Source: JARFVT01 sp036677425 (GTDB lineage Bacteria > Pseudomonadota > Alphaproteobacteria > UBA8366 > Aestuariispiraceae). Taken from it: 64,000 nt of DNA. The position numbers and the translations under genes were made by a program. Below, piece after piece: positions 55,565-63,964 of this stretch (position 1 is the stretch's first letter; every line of letters starts with the position of its first letter). Location of the stretch: NCBI GenBank assembly GCA_036677425.1, contig JARFVT010000013.1:372001-436000 (forward strand). Direction: 5' to 3'. The notes below the pieces were generated by a model that was not told the DNA's origin, searched no databases, and saw only the letters and a program-made list of their open reading frames with translations.

Positions 55565-56671
55565 ATGTTAAATAAAGATATAAGCCGAAGAAATATTTTA
55601 AAAACAACCGTAGCCGCATCTGCTGTACTTGCTGCGCCTTCAGTTTGGTCGAGTGCATTTGCAGAGGAACAAGTTGTTAATATTTGGACATATGCCAATT
55701 TTATTCCTAAAGATTTTGTTAAAGAATTTCAAAATGAAACGGGCATAAGAATACGTAATCGTTTGGTCTATGCCCAAGGTAAACAATTTAATCTTTTATC
55801 GGCTGAGGCTGGTAAAACAACGGTTGATATTGTCACCATTGCTGGGCATCGCTATCGTCAATTCATTGATTCTGAATTGATTGCACCAGTGGATGTTAAT
55901 CGTTTAAAGAATTGGAGTAATTTAAACAAAGTCTATTCTGATGCTGATTGGACTGTTGTTAATGGGCATAAATGGGGTGTGCCGATTTTATCTGGTGCTG
56001 AAGTTATGGCATATAACACGAATGAAGTTTCTGCAGACGAAGCGCGTAGCTGGGATATTATGTTTAACGAAAAATATGCGGGTCGTTCTGCCTTAATTCT
56101 TCAGGATATGTTCTCAATTATCATGCTTTATTTAGGCTATGATGGTAATATGATTAAATATATGGATGACCCTGTAAAAGCGGCTGCAATTGTTAATGAA
56201 GCACGCGATTTCTTAATCAAACATAAAGGAAAGGCCCGTAAATATTACGATGCAGGTGCAGAAATTCAGCAAATGTTCATTAATGAAGATATTGTCGTCG
56301 GCCATGCATGGTCGGGTTCTATTTCCAAATTGATTATGGACGGACTTGATGTTGCGATGACCATTCCCAAAGAGGGTTCTTACGGTTTCGTGTATAATCT
56401 AAATGTTGCCAATAACGCACCAAATGCCGATAATGCCTATAAACTTCTTGACGCATTATTAGCCCGCCCTGAAATTGGCGCTCATATGACAAAAGAATCT
56501 GGTTTTATCTCAACATTCAATGGAGCAGCTAAATATTTAACTGATTTAGAGAAAAAAGCAGCCTCTTTCACTGAAGAAGAACTTCAAAATCTTCAGTTTT
56601 TCCGCGCAGACGCAAATAAGATGAAATATGATCTTGTCGATCCTGCTGTTGAAATCGTAAAAGCAGCCTAA
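55565..56671 (+). CDS. ABC transporter substrate-binding protein (PotF/PotD-like)
   Basis: A 368-residue periplasmic binding protein. The signal has a twin-Arg-like motif (ISRRNILKT) and a hydrophobic core ending VWSSAFAEE, so Tat export is likely. The mature domain has VNIWTYANFIPKDFVKEFQN, ILSGAEVMAYNT and IMFNEKYAGRSALILQD, which resemble spermidine/putrescine-type and related extracellular solute-binding proteins. It leads a four-gene importer operon. The ligand may be a polyamine, an opine or another amino compound. Confidence 0.9.
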   Translation: MLNKDISRRNILKTTVAASAVLAAPSVWSSAFAEEQVVNIWTYANFIPKDFVKEFQNETGIRIRNRLVYAQGKQFNLLSAEAGKTTVDIVTIAGHRYRQFIDSELIAPVDVNRLKNWSNLNKVYSDADWTVVNGHKWGVPILSGAEVMAYNTNEVSADEARSWDIMFNEKYAGRSALILQDMFSIIMLYLGYDGNMIKYMDDPVKAAAIVNEARDFLIKHKGKARKYYDAGAEIQQMFINEDIVVGHAWSGSISKLIMDGLDVAMTIPKEGSYGFVYNLNVANNAPNADNAYKLLDALLARPEIGAHMTKESGFISTFNGAAKYLTDLEKKAASFTEEELQNLQFFRADANKMKYDLVDPAVEIVKAA

Positions 56672-56734
56672 TATCGCTTTTGAAACGGGGAAGTTATAAA
56701 ATATTTCTCCGTTTTTATTTTAATCTTTAAATAA

Positions 56735-57703
56735 ATGTTGAGTGATATGAAAAATCAAACTGCCACTACGCATGGGGCTATTAATTTCTGGGGACGGCTT
56801 GTAAATAACAAGGTATATTTGATTATAACAAATACCTTGTTAGCAACAAATAAAAGCCGGTTTTTCATTCTGGCTTCCCTGCCTGTCTTTTGGGCTTTAT
56901 TTGCCCATCTAGGTCCAATATTAAAAATGATTGACCTTAGTTTCTATAATGCTTATCCGCTGACTATTGGCAAGGAAATGCATTATACAACCGATAATTG
57001 GACACATTTTTTTAAATCTAGTGTATTTTATATACCGTTTTTAAGAACAATTATTTTTTCAGCCATACTGACAATAGTAACATTAATTCTTGTATATCCA
57101 GTCGCCTATTTTCTGGCACGACATGTTCCAAAAAATAAACAAATGCTGTATATGATGCTGGTTTTAATTCCATTTTGGGTGGGTGAGATCGTCAGAACCT
57201 ATGCCATAATGATTTTACTGGGCAATAAAGGCTTGATCAACATGGTATTACGTTATTTTGATCTTATTGATCGTCCTATACCTTTTATGTATACAAATTT
57301 TTCACTTGGAATGGGTATAGTTTATCTAACATCTCTTTTCATGTTATTGCCATTATATTCCGCATTGGAAAAAATACCACATTCACTTGGCGAAGCCGCA
57401 TCTGATTTGGGTGCTGGTGCATGGAAAAGATTCTTGCGTATCACCTTGCCATTATCAAAAGATGGCATAGCATCAGGCTGCATCCTTGTGTTTCTAATGT
57501 CGACAGGTTTTTATGCAACGCCTGTTATTCTTGGCGGTACAAGTAGCACTATGTTTGCCGAAACAATCGCAGGTTTCTTCCATGTGGCGGCTGATCGATG
57601 GCCTGTTGGCGCAGCATTTTCAGTTATCATGCTTCTTAGCACGTTAACAATTTCTGCTATATTCCTCAAACTTATGGGCCGTGGCTCGAAAGGGTTATTA
57701 TAA
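56735..57703 (+). CDS. ABC transporter permease (PotB/PotH-like)
   Basis: A 322-residue inner-membrane permease with about six spans. The binding-protein-dependent transport motif is EAASDLGAGAWKRFLRITLP near residue 225. Upstream hydrophobic segments include FFILASLPVFWALFAHLGPI and LTIVTLILVYPVAYFLA. The start ATG at 56735 is one choice; MKNQ at 56747 is another. It overlaps the next permease gene by one base. Confidence 0.9.
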   Translation: MLSDMKNQTATTHGAINFWGRLVNNKVYLIITNTLLATNKSRFFILASLPVFWALFAHLGPILKMIDLSFYNAYPLTIGKEMHYTTDNWTHFFKSSVFYIPFLRTIIFSAILTIVTLILVYPVAYFLARHVPKNKQMLYMMLVLIPFWVGEIVRTYAIMILLGNKGLINMVLRYFDLIDRPIPFMYTNFSLGMGIVYLTSLFMLLPLYSALEKIPHSLGEAASDLGAGAWKRFLRITLPLSKDGIASGCILVFLMSTGFYATPVILGGTSSTMFAETIAGFFHVAADRWPVGAAFSVIMLLSTLTISAIFLKLMGRGSKGLL

Positions 57704-58488
57704 TGACGACCCAAACACGTATATTATTATCTGTAATCTATTGGGCGTTTATCGCTTATGTTCTTTTACCCTTGGCGATGATGATCTTGATGGGATTCAA
57801 GGATTCAAAATTCATTGGTTTTCCGATAACAAATTGGACGCTAGATTGGTATATCGAAGTTTTCCATAATACTGAACTTTTGGGTATTATTGGCTATTCT
57901 ATGGCAATTGCAATTATATCAACTGTTCTTGCAATAGTCATTGGCGTATGGGCCGCGATGTTGCTAGGCCATAGCAATTTCAGGGGAAAAGTTGTTATTT
58001 TTGCCTTGATATGTTTGCCTGCGGTAATTCCAGGAATTATTTCGGCAATTTCGTTACGTATTTTTTCCCAAGCAATTAATATTGATCCGGGTTTTTGGGC
58101 GATTATACTAGGCCACACTATCCATAATGTACCCTTTGTGGCATTAGTAGTTATGGCGCGTCTTAATTCACAACCAATTAGCTATATTGAAGCAGCTAGG
58201 GATTTGGGTGCTGATGATATTATCGCCTTCATTCGTGTAACAATCCCTTATTTAATGCCCGCCCTTATCGGTGCTGGTATATTTTGCATGCTTACCAGTT
58301 TTGATGATTTTGTTCGTTCCTTCTTCTTAGGCGGATATCAACCTACATTGCCGGTTTATATATTTGGACAATTACGAACAGGGATGTCCCCTGAAATAAA
58401 TGCAATTTCTACTATCGTTTTGTTGGTATCAGCAGCCATGGGGCTGTTTGCAGAACGTATAATAAAACGCAGATCAAAGGATAGTTAA
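57703..58488 (+). CDS. ABC transporter permease (PotC/PotI-like)
   Basis: A 261-residue inner-membrane permease with six spans. The EAA loop is IEAARDLGADDIIAFIRVTI near residue 160. The protein opens with TTQTRILLSVIYWAFIAYVL, and FVALVVMARL is near 147. The start overlaps the stop of the first permease (TAATG), and the ATPase gene follows one base after the stop. It completes the membrane heterodimer. Confidence 0.9.
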   Translation: MTTQTRILLSVIYWAFIAYVLLPLAMMILMGFKDSKFIGFPITNWTLDWYIEVFHNTELLGIIGYSMAIAIISTVLAIVIGVWAAMLLGHSNFRGKVVIFALICLPAVIPGIISAISLRIFSQAINIDPGFWAIILGHTIHNVPFVALVVMARLNSQPISYIEAARDLGADDIIAFIRVTIPYLMPALIGAGIFCMLTSFDDFVRSFFLGGYQPTLPVYIFGQLRTGMSPEINAISTIVLLVSAAMGLFAERIIKRRSKDS

Positions 58489-58489
58489 A

Positions 58490-59575
58490 ATGAGCAATGA
58501 ACAAAATGATGTTCGAATTATTAACCTAAGTAAGCATTTTGGTGATGTTAAAGCTGTTGACAAGCTAAATTTAACAATAAAACAAGGTGAATTCGTTACC
58601 CTGTTAGGGCAATCTGGTTGTGGTAAATCTACGACATTGCGTATGCTAGGTGGGTTTGAACAACCAACCAGTGGGAAAATTTTTCTTGGGAAAGATGATG
58701 TTACTAATATACCACCCAACAAACGTGATGAGAATATGGTGTTCCAAGATTATGCATTATTTCCACATATGACAGTATATCAAAATATCGCCTTTGGGTT
58801 GGAATTAAAAGGTGAAACAAAAAGCGATATAACTGCACGGGTTAAACATCTGTTAAATTTCATGGAACTTAACAGTTACGGTGAACGTAAGCCAAATGAA
58901 TTATCTGGTGGGCAACGTCAACGTGTTGCATTAGCACGCGCACTTGCACCAAGACCTAAGGTTTTATTATTAGATGAGCCATTGGGTGCATTGGATGCAA
59001 AATTGCGCCGTCAAGTTCAAATTGAATTGAAAGATATTCAAAGACGGACAGGTAAAACATTTATATTTGTTACCCATGATCAAGAAGAAGCGCTTACCAT
59101 GTCGGATCGTATTTTGGTTATGAATAATGGTAGTTTAGAACAAGATGGAACACCTGAGGAAATTTATTTCCACCCAGTCAGTAAATTTGTTGCCAGTTTT
59201 ATTGGCGAGGCCAATATTTTGTCATGCAATGTTGTGGCGATCAATGGCAATGAAGTAATTTTGGACTGGTATGGACAGAGGATATGCGGTCAATATAGGG
59301 CTGATAAACCAGAAATTGGCCAAAATGTGGATGCGGTTATTCGCCCAGAAAAAGTAGTTTGTTATAAAAATGACCCCGGCAATGATGTTGGAATAGAGGC
59401 ATCTATCACCCAACGAATATTTAAAGGAAGCTATTCATCTGCGAATATCAGTATCGGTGAAAAACGTGATATTACAATGCAAATATTAACTGACGCCGAA
59501 ACGCTTCATTCACTAAATGATGAAAAATTTTGGATATCTATTCCCACAAAATATTTAACAGTGCTTACAAAATAG
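58490..59575 (+). CDS. ABC transporter ATP-binding protein (PotA/PotG-like)
   Basis: A 361-residue ATPase. Walker A is GQSGCGKSTTLRML near residue 45, the signature LSGGQRQRVALARALA near 145, and Walker B VLLLDEPLGALD near 163, followed by a TOBE domain (about 285-350). It has the one-ABC-domain layout of PotA, PotG and FbpC. A terminator lies 24 bases after its stop, closing the operon. Confidence 0.93.
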   Translation: MSNEQNDVRIINLSKHFGDVKAVDKLNLTIKQGEFVTLLGQSGCGKSTTLRMLGGFEQPTSGKIFLGKDDVTNIPPNKRDENMVFQDYALFPHMTVYQNIAFGLELKGETKSDITARVKHLLNFMELNSYGERKPNELSGGQRQRVALARALAPRPKVLLLDEPLGALDAKLRRQVQIELKDIQRRTGKTFIFVTHDQEEALTMSDRILVMNNGSLEQDGTPEEIYFHPVSKFVASFIGEANILSCNVVAINGNEVILDWYGQRICGQYRADKPEIGQNVDAVIRPEKVVCYKNDPGNDVGIEASITQRIFKGSYSSANISIGEKRDITMQILTDAETLHSLNDEKFWISIPTKYLTVLTK

Positions 59576-59598
59576 TTTTTTAATAGACTTAAATAAAT

Positions 59599-59631
59599 AA
59601 AAACCCCTAGGAAACATCCTCGGGGTTTTTT
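59599..59631. terminator. Bidirectional rho-independent terminator
   Basis: AAAACCCC.AGGA and TCCT.GGGGTTTT form a strong hairpin with A and T runs on either side. It serves the ABC operon on the plus strand and tRNA-Thr on the minus strand. Confidence 0.85.
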
Positions 59632-59678
59632 AATATTCCAATTATATGATATATAGATTATTGTAGCTATTAGTTTTT

Positions 59679-59753
59679 TGGTGCCACGAAAAAGAATTGA
59701 ACTTTTGGCCTCATCATTACCAATGATGCGCTCTACCCCTGAGCTACCGCGGC
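59679..59753 (-). tRNA. tRNA-Thr (GGU)
   Basis: Reverse strand from 59753: acceptor GCCGCGG paired with CCGTGGC-like GTCGTGGC wording (CGTGGCA before CCA), D arm AGCTCAGGGGTAGAGC, anticodon stem CATCA/TGATG with loop TTGGTAA (anticodon GGT), T loop GTTCAATTC, and an encoded CCA. The acceptor pairing has one or two weak pairs and the T stem is A/T rich, but the cloverleaf is complete. Confidence 0.9.
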
Positions 59754-59852
59754 TATAGAGGCTATATAGCAATGTGTTTTGGTTGATGCAATAGAAAGCT
59801 TTTAAATGTTTAAAAAAATAACATAGAGTGGCTTGAATTGGTCGTATAGATT

Positions 59853-59902
59853 TAACCTGAACCCTTTAAATCAGCTCATTTATAAATGAGGGGCTTTTTT
59901 AG
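59853..59902. repeat. Solo IS3-type end
   Basis: The stretch TAACCTGAACCCTTTAAAT and the following CATTTATAAATGAG closely match the left end of the intact IS3 element at 45246 (TGACCTGCGCCCTTTAAAT, CATTTATAAGT). No transposase gene remains beside it. CTCATTTATAAATGAG (59875-59890) is a perfect palindrome followed by GGGGCTTTTTT and could also act as a terminator. Confidence 0.6.
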
Positions 59903-59954
59903 AGGATATAGGTTAAAATAAAGCATGGAAGATTTTAACGAGACAGGTTGCTAG

Positions 59955-60109
59955 GGGTCAGGGCCTATTAATTTAATCCGTTCTGCGGAGGTAATATTCT
60001 TGCTATGGATAGGAGAAAAGACGCAGCAAACCGTCTGGTTTTCAAGTTTTTTCGACAATATCAGAGCTTACTGATAAACAGAATTATATCAAATTAATAG
60101 GTCTTGACC
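59955..60109. mobile_element. MITE-like element, copy 3 (short form, about 155 bp)
   Basis: In the same orientation as copy 1, with the same terminal inverted repeats (GGCCTATTAATTTAATCC on the left, ATCAAATTAATAGGTC on the right). It lacks about 110 central bases. CTAG precedes it (59951-59954) and ATAG follows, an imperfect target duplication. No gene is present in the remaining gap up to 60194. Confidence 0.78.
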
Positions 60110-60194
60110 ATAGTATCATAAAATAGCAAAATATGGGTATCATCATGGCCTAATTTATTACCGCTATGATGATAATAAATCAGACATTTTTCAT

Positions 60195-60623
60195 TTAACC
60201 TGCGATATAATCACGCATTGCATTGGCTTCGCCTTCAAGTTCCTTCATGCGGGATTTTACTAAATCACCAATTGATATCATACCAATTATGTTATCACCA
60301 TCCATCACTGGCATATGTCTAAAACGGCCTTCGGTCATGCTTTTCATTATGCTATCAACCGAAGAATCAGCAGCGCAGGTTTGAACCGATGCGGTCATAA
60401 GCTTGGTAACCGATGATTGCATAATATCAACACCCGATTTACCCATGCCACGAATTATATCGCGTTCTGATAAAATACCTTGTAATTTATTTTTATCATC
60501 AACGATAATGACAACGCCAATTTTATTGGTCGATAAAATATTAACTGCGTCATTTATATTATTCGAAATTTTTAATGTTATAAGTTCGCCGATTTTATCA
60601 TTTAAAAGTGATGCCACATTCAT
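60195..60623 (-). CDS. CBS-domain pair protein
   Basis: A 142-residue protein made of two CBS domains (about 8-65 and 74-130). The repeated pattern is NINDAVNILSTNKIGVVIIV then GILSERDIIRGM, and SSVDSIMKSMTEGRFRHMPV then GMISIGDLVKSRM. Such stand-alone pairs bind adenine nucleotides or NAD and regulate other proteins. It stands alone, and no partner can be named. Confidence 0.9.
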   Translation of the reverse strand: MNVASLLNDKIGELITLKISNNINDAVNILSTNKIGVVIIVDDKNKLQGILSERDIIRGMGKSGVDIMQSSVTKLMTASVQTCAADSSVDSIMKSMTEGRFRHMPVMDGDNIIGMISIGDLVKSRMKELEGEANAMRDYIAG

Positions 60624-60760
60624 TATTCCTACCCCTAAAATTATTTGACTTAATATATAGTATCGCTCAATATATAGTATCGCTTAATGTTAAAAAATAA
60701 GCAAATATTTGATTTTTATATTAAAAAATAATCTAACAACCAACCATATGATATGTTAAA

Positions 60761-61378
60761 ATGTCTGTTATCAAAGATAGTGAATATTTATTAAGATTAG
60801 AAAAATTGGCGGTAATTCAATCGCTTAATGTGGCTATACTTACTTCTAAAAGTGCGACAATGGCATTAGAGGAATGGTGTGTGAAGCATGAATTATCTAA
60901 TCAATTAAATACAATATCTGGAAATAAAATAATTGCTTCTACTGTTAAATATGATTTTGAAATTCCAAATCAACAACAATTAGATAGGCTTGCCGTCAGC
61001 AATATAAGTGAAGTTAAATTTCGCCATGTATGCCTTAATTGGGGCGATGCCACGGTATCAGAAGCCCGTAATTGGTATGTAGAAAATCTTTTAACGGTTG
61101 AAATGCATGATATGTTAAAAAATACCAATATACCATTTGGCAAGGTTGTTGAGGAGCTTGGATTTTATCGACAGACTTTTTCATCGCGTTTATTATATGG
61201 GTTTCAACCCAATGGATTGGAAAAATTATCCAATACCAGTGGTCATAATATTGATATACCAGAAGAAAAATTTGGCAAAAATATTTTTGAACATCGGGCA
61301 TTATTATTTAACCATCAACATCAACCAATTTCTGAAGTATGGGAAGTTTATAATAGCAATTTATTAGATTTTAAATAA
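60761..61378 (+). CDS. Hypothetical protein with UbiC/UTRA-like fold
   Basis: A 205-residue protein with no signal peptide. The C-terminal part resembles the chorismate lyase-like (UbiC/UTRA) fold: VENLLTVEMHDMLKNTNIPF, VEELGFYRQTFSSRLL and ENIFEHRALLF-like wording (here NIFEHRALLFNHQHQPISEV). The first 90 residues are less clear. The fold suggestion is from pattern memory, not a match to a known enzyme. It lies between the divergent CBS gene and a PadR-like gene and appears to have its own promoter. Confidence 0.6.
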   Translation: MSVIKDSEYLLRLEKLAVIQSLNVAILTSKSATMALEEWCVKHELSNQLNTISGNKIIASTVKYDFEIPNQQQLDRLAVSNISEVKFRHVCLNWGDATVSEARNWYVENLLTVEMHDMLKNTNIPFGKVVEELGFYRQTFSSRLLYGFQPNGLEKLSNTSGHNIDIPEEKFGKNIFEHRALLFNHQHQPISEVWEVYNSNLLDFK

Positions 61379-61511
61379 TATCTATTTTAGTTGCGAGTGA
61401 ATCTTAATAACTATAGCTAAATAATATATTTTAGATTATATTTATAATTATATTATTTCACTATTAATAATGTGCTCTTATGTTAATATTTTACAGTAGG
61501 TGTTCTTTTAA

Positions 61512-62039
61512 ATGTATCAAGATAAACCATTAACGCCCAGTGATGCGGTTAAATTGGCGGCTTTAGGTGCGGTGATGTCTGGCGATTTAAGCTATGCCAG
61601 CTTGGCGCGTGATATACGATATTTTGCGGCACGCGTAGTTGGTCCTTCGCTTGATTTGTTGGGGTCATCATTGGAAATATTACGGCTTGAAGGCCTGATT
61701 GAAAATAAAACGACTGATAATAATTTGGAAAAAAATATTTTAACGATAACCCAATCGGGCAAAGATATATTTAATGATTTAATGGGATGTATGTTACGGA
61801 CACCGCCAGATGATGCCAGCCGTCTGGTTTATGCGTTGAAATTACGTTTTTTAAATTTTTTAGATGAGGATGATAAGCTTGATCAAATTGACTTATTGCG
61901 GGAAATAGCCATAAGCGAATTAGCCAGATTTGAAGATTTACAAAAAACATATGGTGATGGTTATTTGCGCAAGGCCTTGGATATGGATATCAGTCATGCG
62001 CGAGATAAAATAATATGGTTTGATAGCTTGCTTGAATGA
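61512..62039 (+). CDS. PadR-like winged-helix protein
   Basis: A 175-residue protein. The N-terminal 75 residues look like a winged helix (KLAALGAVMSGDLSYASLAR, then LGSSLEILRLEGLIENKTT and a wing ILTITQSGKDIFNDLM). The C-terminal part, RLVYALKLRFLNFLDEDDKL followed by a helix with ELARFEDLQKTY, is like the dimer arm of PadR regulators. It is probably a DNA-binding regulator; the target is unknown. Confidence 0.65.
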   Translation: MYQDKPLTPSDAVKLAALGAVMSGDLSYASLARDIRYFAARVVGPSLDLLGSSLEILRLEGLIENKTTDNNLEKNILTITQSGKDIFNDLMGCMLRTPPDDASRLVYALKLRFLNFLDEDDKLDQIDLLREIAISELARFEDLQKTYGDGYLRKALDMDISHARDKIIWFDSLLE

Positions 62040-62083
62040 TTATATTGGCATTTATTTAAATTATGATATTAATATAAATATGG

Positions 62084-62836
62084 CTAATAAACATGTTGCC
62101 CACCAGTTACAAAAACCTCTGTACCAGTTACATAGCTGAAATCATTATTACATAATTGAAATACTGCACCAGCTACTTCATCGGCGCTGCCCATACGTTT
62201 AAGTGGTATACGTGCAATTAATGCTTCATATTCTTCGCCAATCATTTCTGTGGCAATTTCACCTGGTGCGACCGCATTAACACGCACGCCAAGTTCGGCA
62301 AATTCTACTGCCATTTCTCTGGTTAATGAAGATAATGCAGCCTTTGATGTTGAATATGCAGAACCAGCAAACGGATGAATTGCATGACCTGCAATCGAAG
62401 TTATATTGACAATTGCCGCACCACCAGATTTTGCACCACGCCCCAATGCAGCAGCAAAGCCACGTGATAATTCAAGTGGGGCAAAGAAATTTAAATCAAA
62501 TACTTTGCGCCAGCCATCAATATCGCCGTTAAGGCAGCCTAGCCGTTCTTTAAAATCAGTCTTTGGCGATAGGGCAGCATTATTGACTACGGCATTTAAT
62601 GGTTTTCCAGCCAATATTGCATTGGCTTTAACGATAAATTCTTTAATGGATTTGTTATTGGATAAATCTGTTGGTATGTGATGCGTCCAATTTGTATCTG
62701 CCTTGCAGTTATCTGGTATATCGCCTCTGGCACATGTGATTATTTGCCAACCAGCATTGGAAAATTTTTGTACGGTTGCATGACCGATGCCACGACTAGC
62801 TCCCGTTAAAATAACTGTTTTTTTCTCAGCGATCAA
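62084..62836 (-). CDS. SDR-family NAD(P) oxidoreductase
   Basis: A 250-residue short-chain dehydrogenase. The loop is VILTGASRGIGHATV; NNAALS comes near residue 88, catalytic Ser in NITSIAGHA near 145 and YSTSK (Tyr, Lys) near 161; the C-terminal motif is VTGTEVFVTGGQ. The start at 62836 is TTG, overlapping the stop of the DRR-repeat gene (TTGA), so the two are coupled. The substrate is unknown. Confidence 0.9.
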   Translation of the reverse strand: MIAEKKTVILTGASRGIGHATVQKFSNAGWQIITCARGDIPDNCKADTNWTHHIPTDLSNNKSIKEFIVKANAILAGKPLNAVVNNAALSPKTDFKERLGCLNGDIDGWRKVFDLNFFAPLELSRGFAAALGRGAKSGGAAIVNITSIAGHAIHPFAGSAYSTSKAALSSLTREMAVEFAELGVRVNAVAPGEIATEMIGEEYEALIARIPLKRMGSADEVAGAVFQLCNNDFSYVTGTEVFVTGGQHVY

Positions 62837-63048
62837 GCATCACCACCATCTTTCCTTCTATCATTGCTACTTGTTCTTCTATCGATATTGTTTTTTCTTC
62901 TATCGATATTATTTTCTCTTCTATCGTCGCTTGGGTCTGACCTTCTATCACCGCGATTTGTTCTCCTATCGACTTTATATATTCTTCTGTCGCCAGTGTC
63001 GCCCCTTCGATTCTCACTTAAATTTTCCTGTTCTTTATATTTATTCAA
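62833..63048 (-). CDS. Small hydrophilic DRR-repeat protein (71 aa)
   Basis: A 71-residue protein with about six copies of Asp-Arg-Arg every seven to ten residues (GDRRIYKVDRRTNRGDRRSD, then DDRRENNIDRRKNNIDRRTS and NDRRKDGGDA). The start is taken as TTG at 63048, because AGGAGAG (63054-63060) lies five bases before it; an ATG at 63114 inside the upstream gene would add 22 residues. The stop overlaps the SDR start. I do not recognise a domain. Short DRR/ERR-rich proteins occur in many proteobacteria with unknown roles. Confidence 0.6.
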   Translation of the reverse strand: MNKYKEQENLSENRRGDTGDRRIYKVDRRTNRGDRRSDPSDDRRENNIDRRKNNIDRRTSSNDRRKDGGDA

Positions 63049-63058
63049 ATTTACTCTC

Positions 63059-63964
63059 CTATTGCTGCGATGTTTTTTCGCTAACTGGATCTTGATGGAC
63101 AATAACTTCGGCATTTGAGAAGTTTTTTATAATTTCATTCTCGACATTATCGGCGATATGATGTGCCTCTAACAAGCTAAGGTCATCTGGCAATTCTAAA
63201 TGTAATTGTATAAAATAATCTGATCCTGATTGTCTAGTGCGCAAGTCATGTATGCCTAAAACTTTTTTATGTTCAATGGCTATATTTTTAATTTTATTGC
63301 GCATTTCCTCTGGAAGCTCAGAATCCATCAACATATTAAGTGCTTCACGGCCAATGGTCCATGCTGATTTTAAAATATAAATAGCAATTAAGCCACCAAT
63401 TATTGGATCAGCATAAACCCAACCCAATATACCTGTTAAAATTAATGCAATTATCACCGCGATATTAGTTACTAAATCGGTTACATAATGCATGCTATCG
63501 GCCTTAATAGCGATAGAGTTTGACTTTGAAATAACATAACGTTGGAAGGCAATTAATATTACGGTGGCAATGATTGAAACGCCCATAATGGTTAAACCCA
63601 TATTTGTTGATTTCAGTGATTGTGGTTGGTAAAGCCTGCCTAGCGCATGTAACATTAATAATAATGCCGATGCGGTAATGAATGCCGATTGTGCTAACGC
63701 AGCCAATGCTTCGGCCTTGCCATGTCCAAATCGATGTTCTTCATCAGCAGGTGATTGGGCATGTTTAATGGCAAATAATGTTAAGATCGATACAAAGGCA
63801 TCAATTAATGAATCAACCAAACTTGATAATAATGCAATCGAATCTGATAAGCTCCATGCCCATGATTTAACAATTATTAACATTATTGCAGTACCGCTTG
63901 AGGCATAGCCAGCCATGCGAACTAATTTTTGGTTATGTAACTTTTTGTCAATTATATCGGTCAT
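63059..63964 (-). CDS. Cation diffusion facilitator (FieF-like) metal exporter
   Basis: A 301-residue CDF transporter with six spans and a cytoplasmic C-terminal domain. The binding-site motifs are LLSSLVDSLIDAFVSI (usually D-x-x-x-D on span 2) and DSMHYVTDLVTNIAVI (H-x-x-x-D on span 5) near residue 158. RFGHGKAEALAAL near 77 is a family mark, and the cytoplasmic domain has GIHDLRTRQSGSDYFIQLHL. It exports Fe, Zn or similar divalent metals for protons. It leads the operon with the DRR-repeat and SDR genes, and its stop is next to their ribosome site. Confidence 0.92.
   Translation of the reverse strand: MTDIIDKKLHNQKLVRMAGYASSGTAIMLIIVKSWAWSLSDSIALLSSLVDSLIDAFVSILTLFAIKHAQSPADEEHRFGHGKAEALAALAQSAFITASALLLMLHALGRLYQPQSLKSTNMGLTIMGVSIIATVILIAFQRYVISKSNSIAIKADSMHYVTDLVTNIAVIIALILTGILGWVYADPIIGGLIAIYILKSAWTIGREALNMLMDSELPEEMRNKIKNIAIEHKKVLGIHDLRTRQSGSDYFIQLHLELPDDLSLLEAHHIADNVENEIIKNFSNAEVIVHQDPVSEKTSQQ

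Noticed and set aside
62826..63017. 63-codon frame of Ile-Glu repeats in the DRR region
   Set aside because: It is a shifted reading of the same tandem DNA and lacks a ribosome site; the DRR frame has one and overlaps the SDR start.
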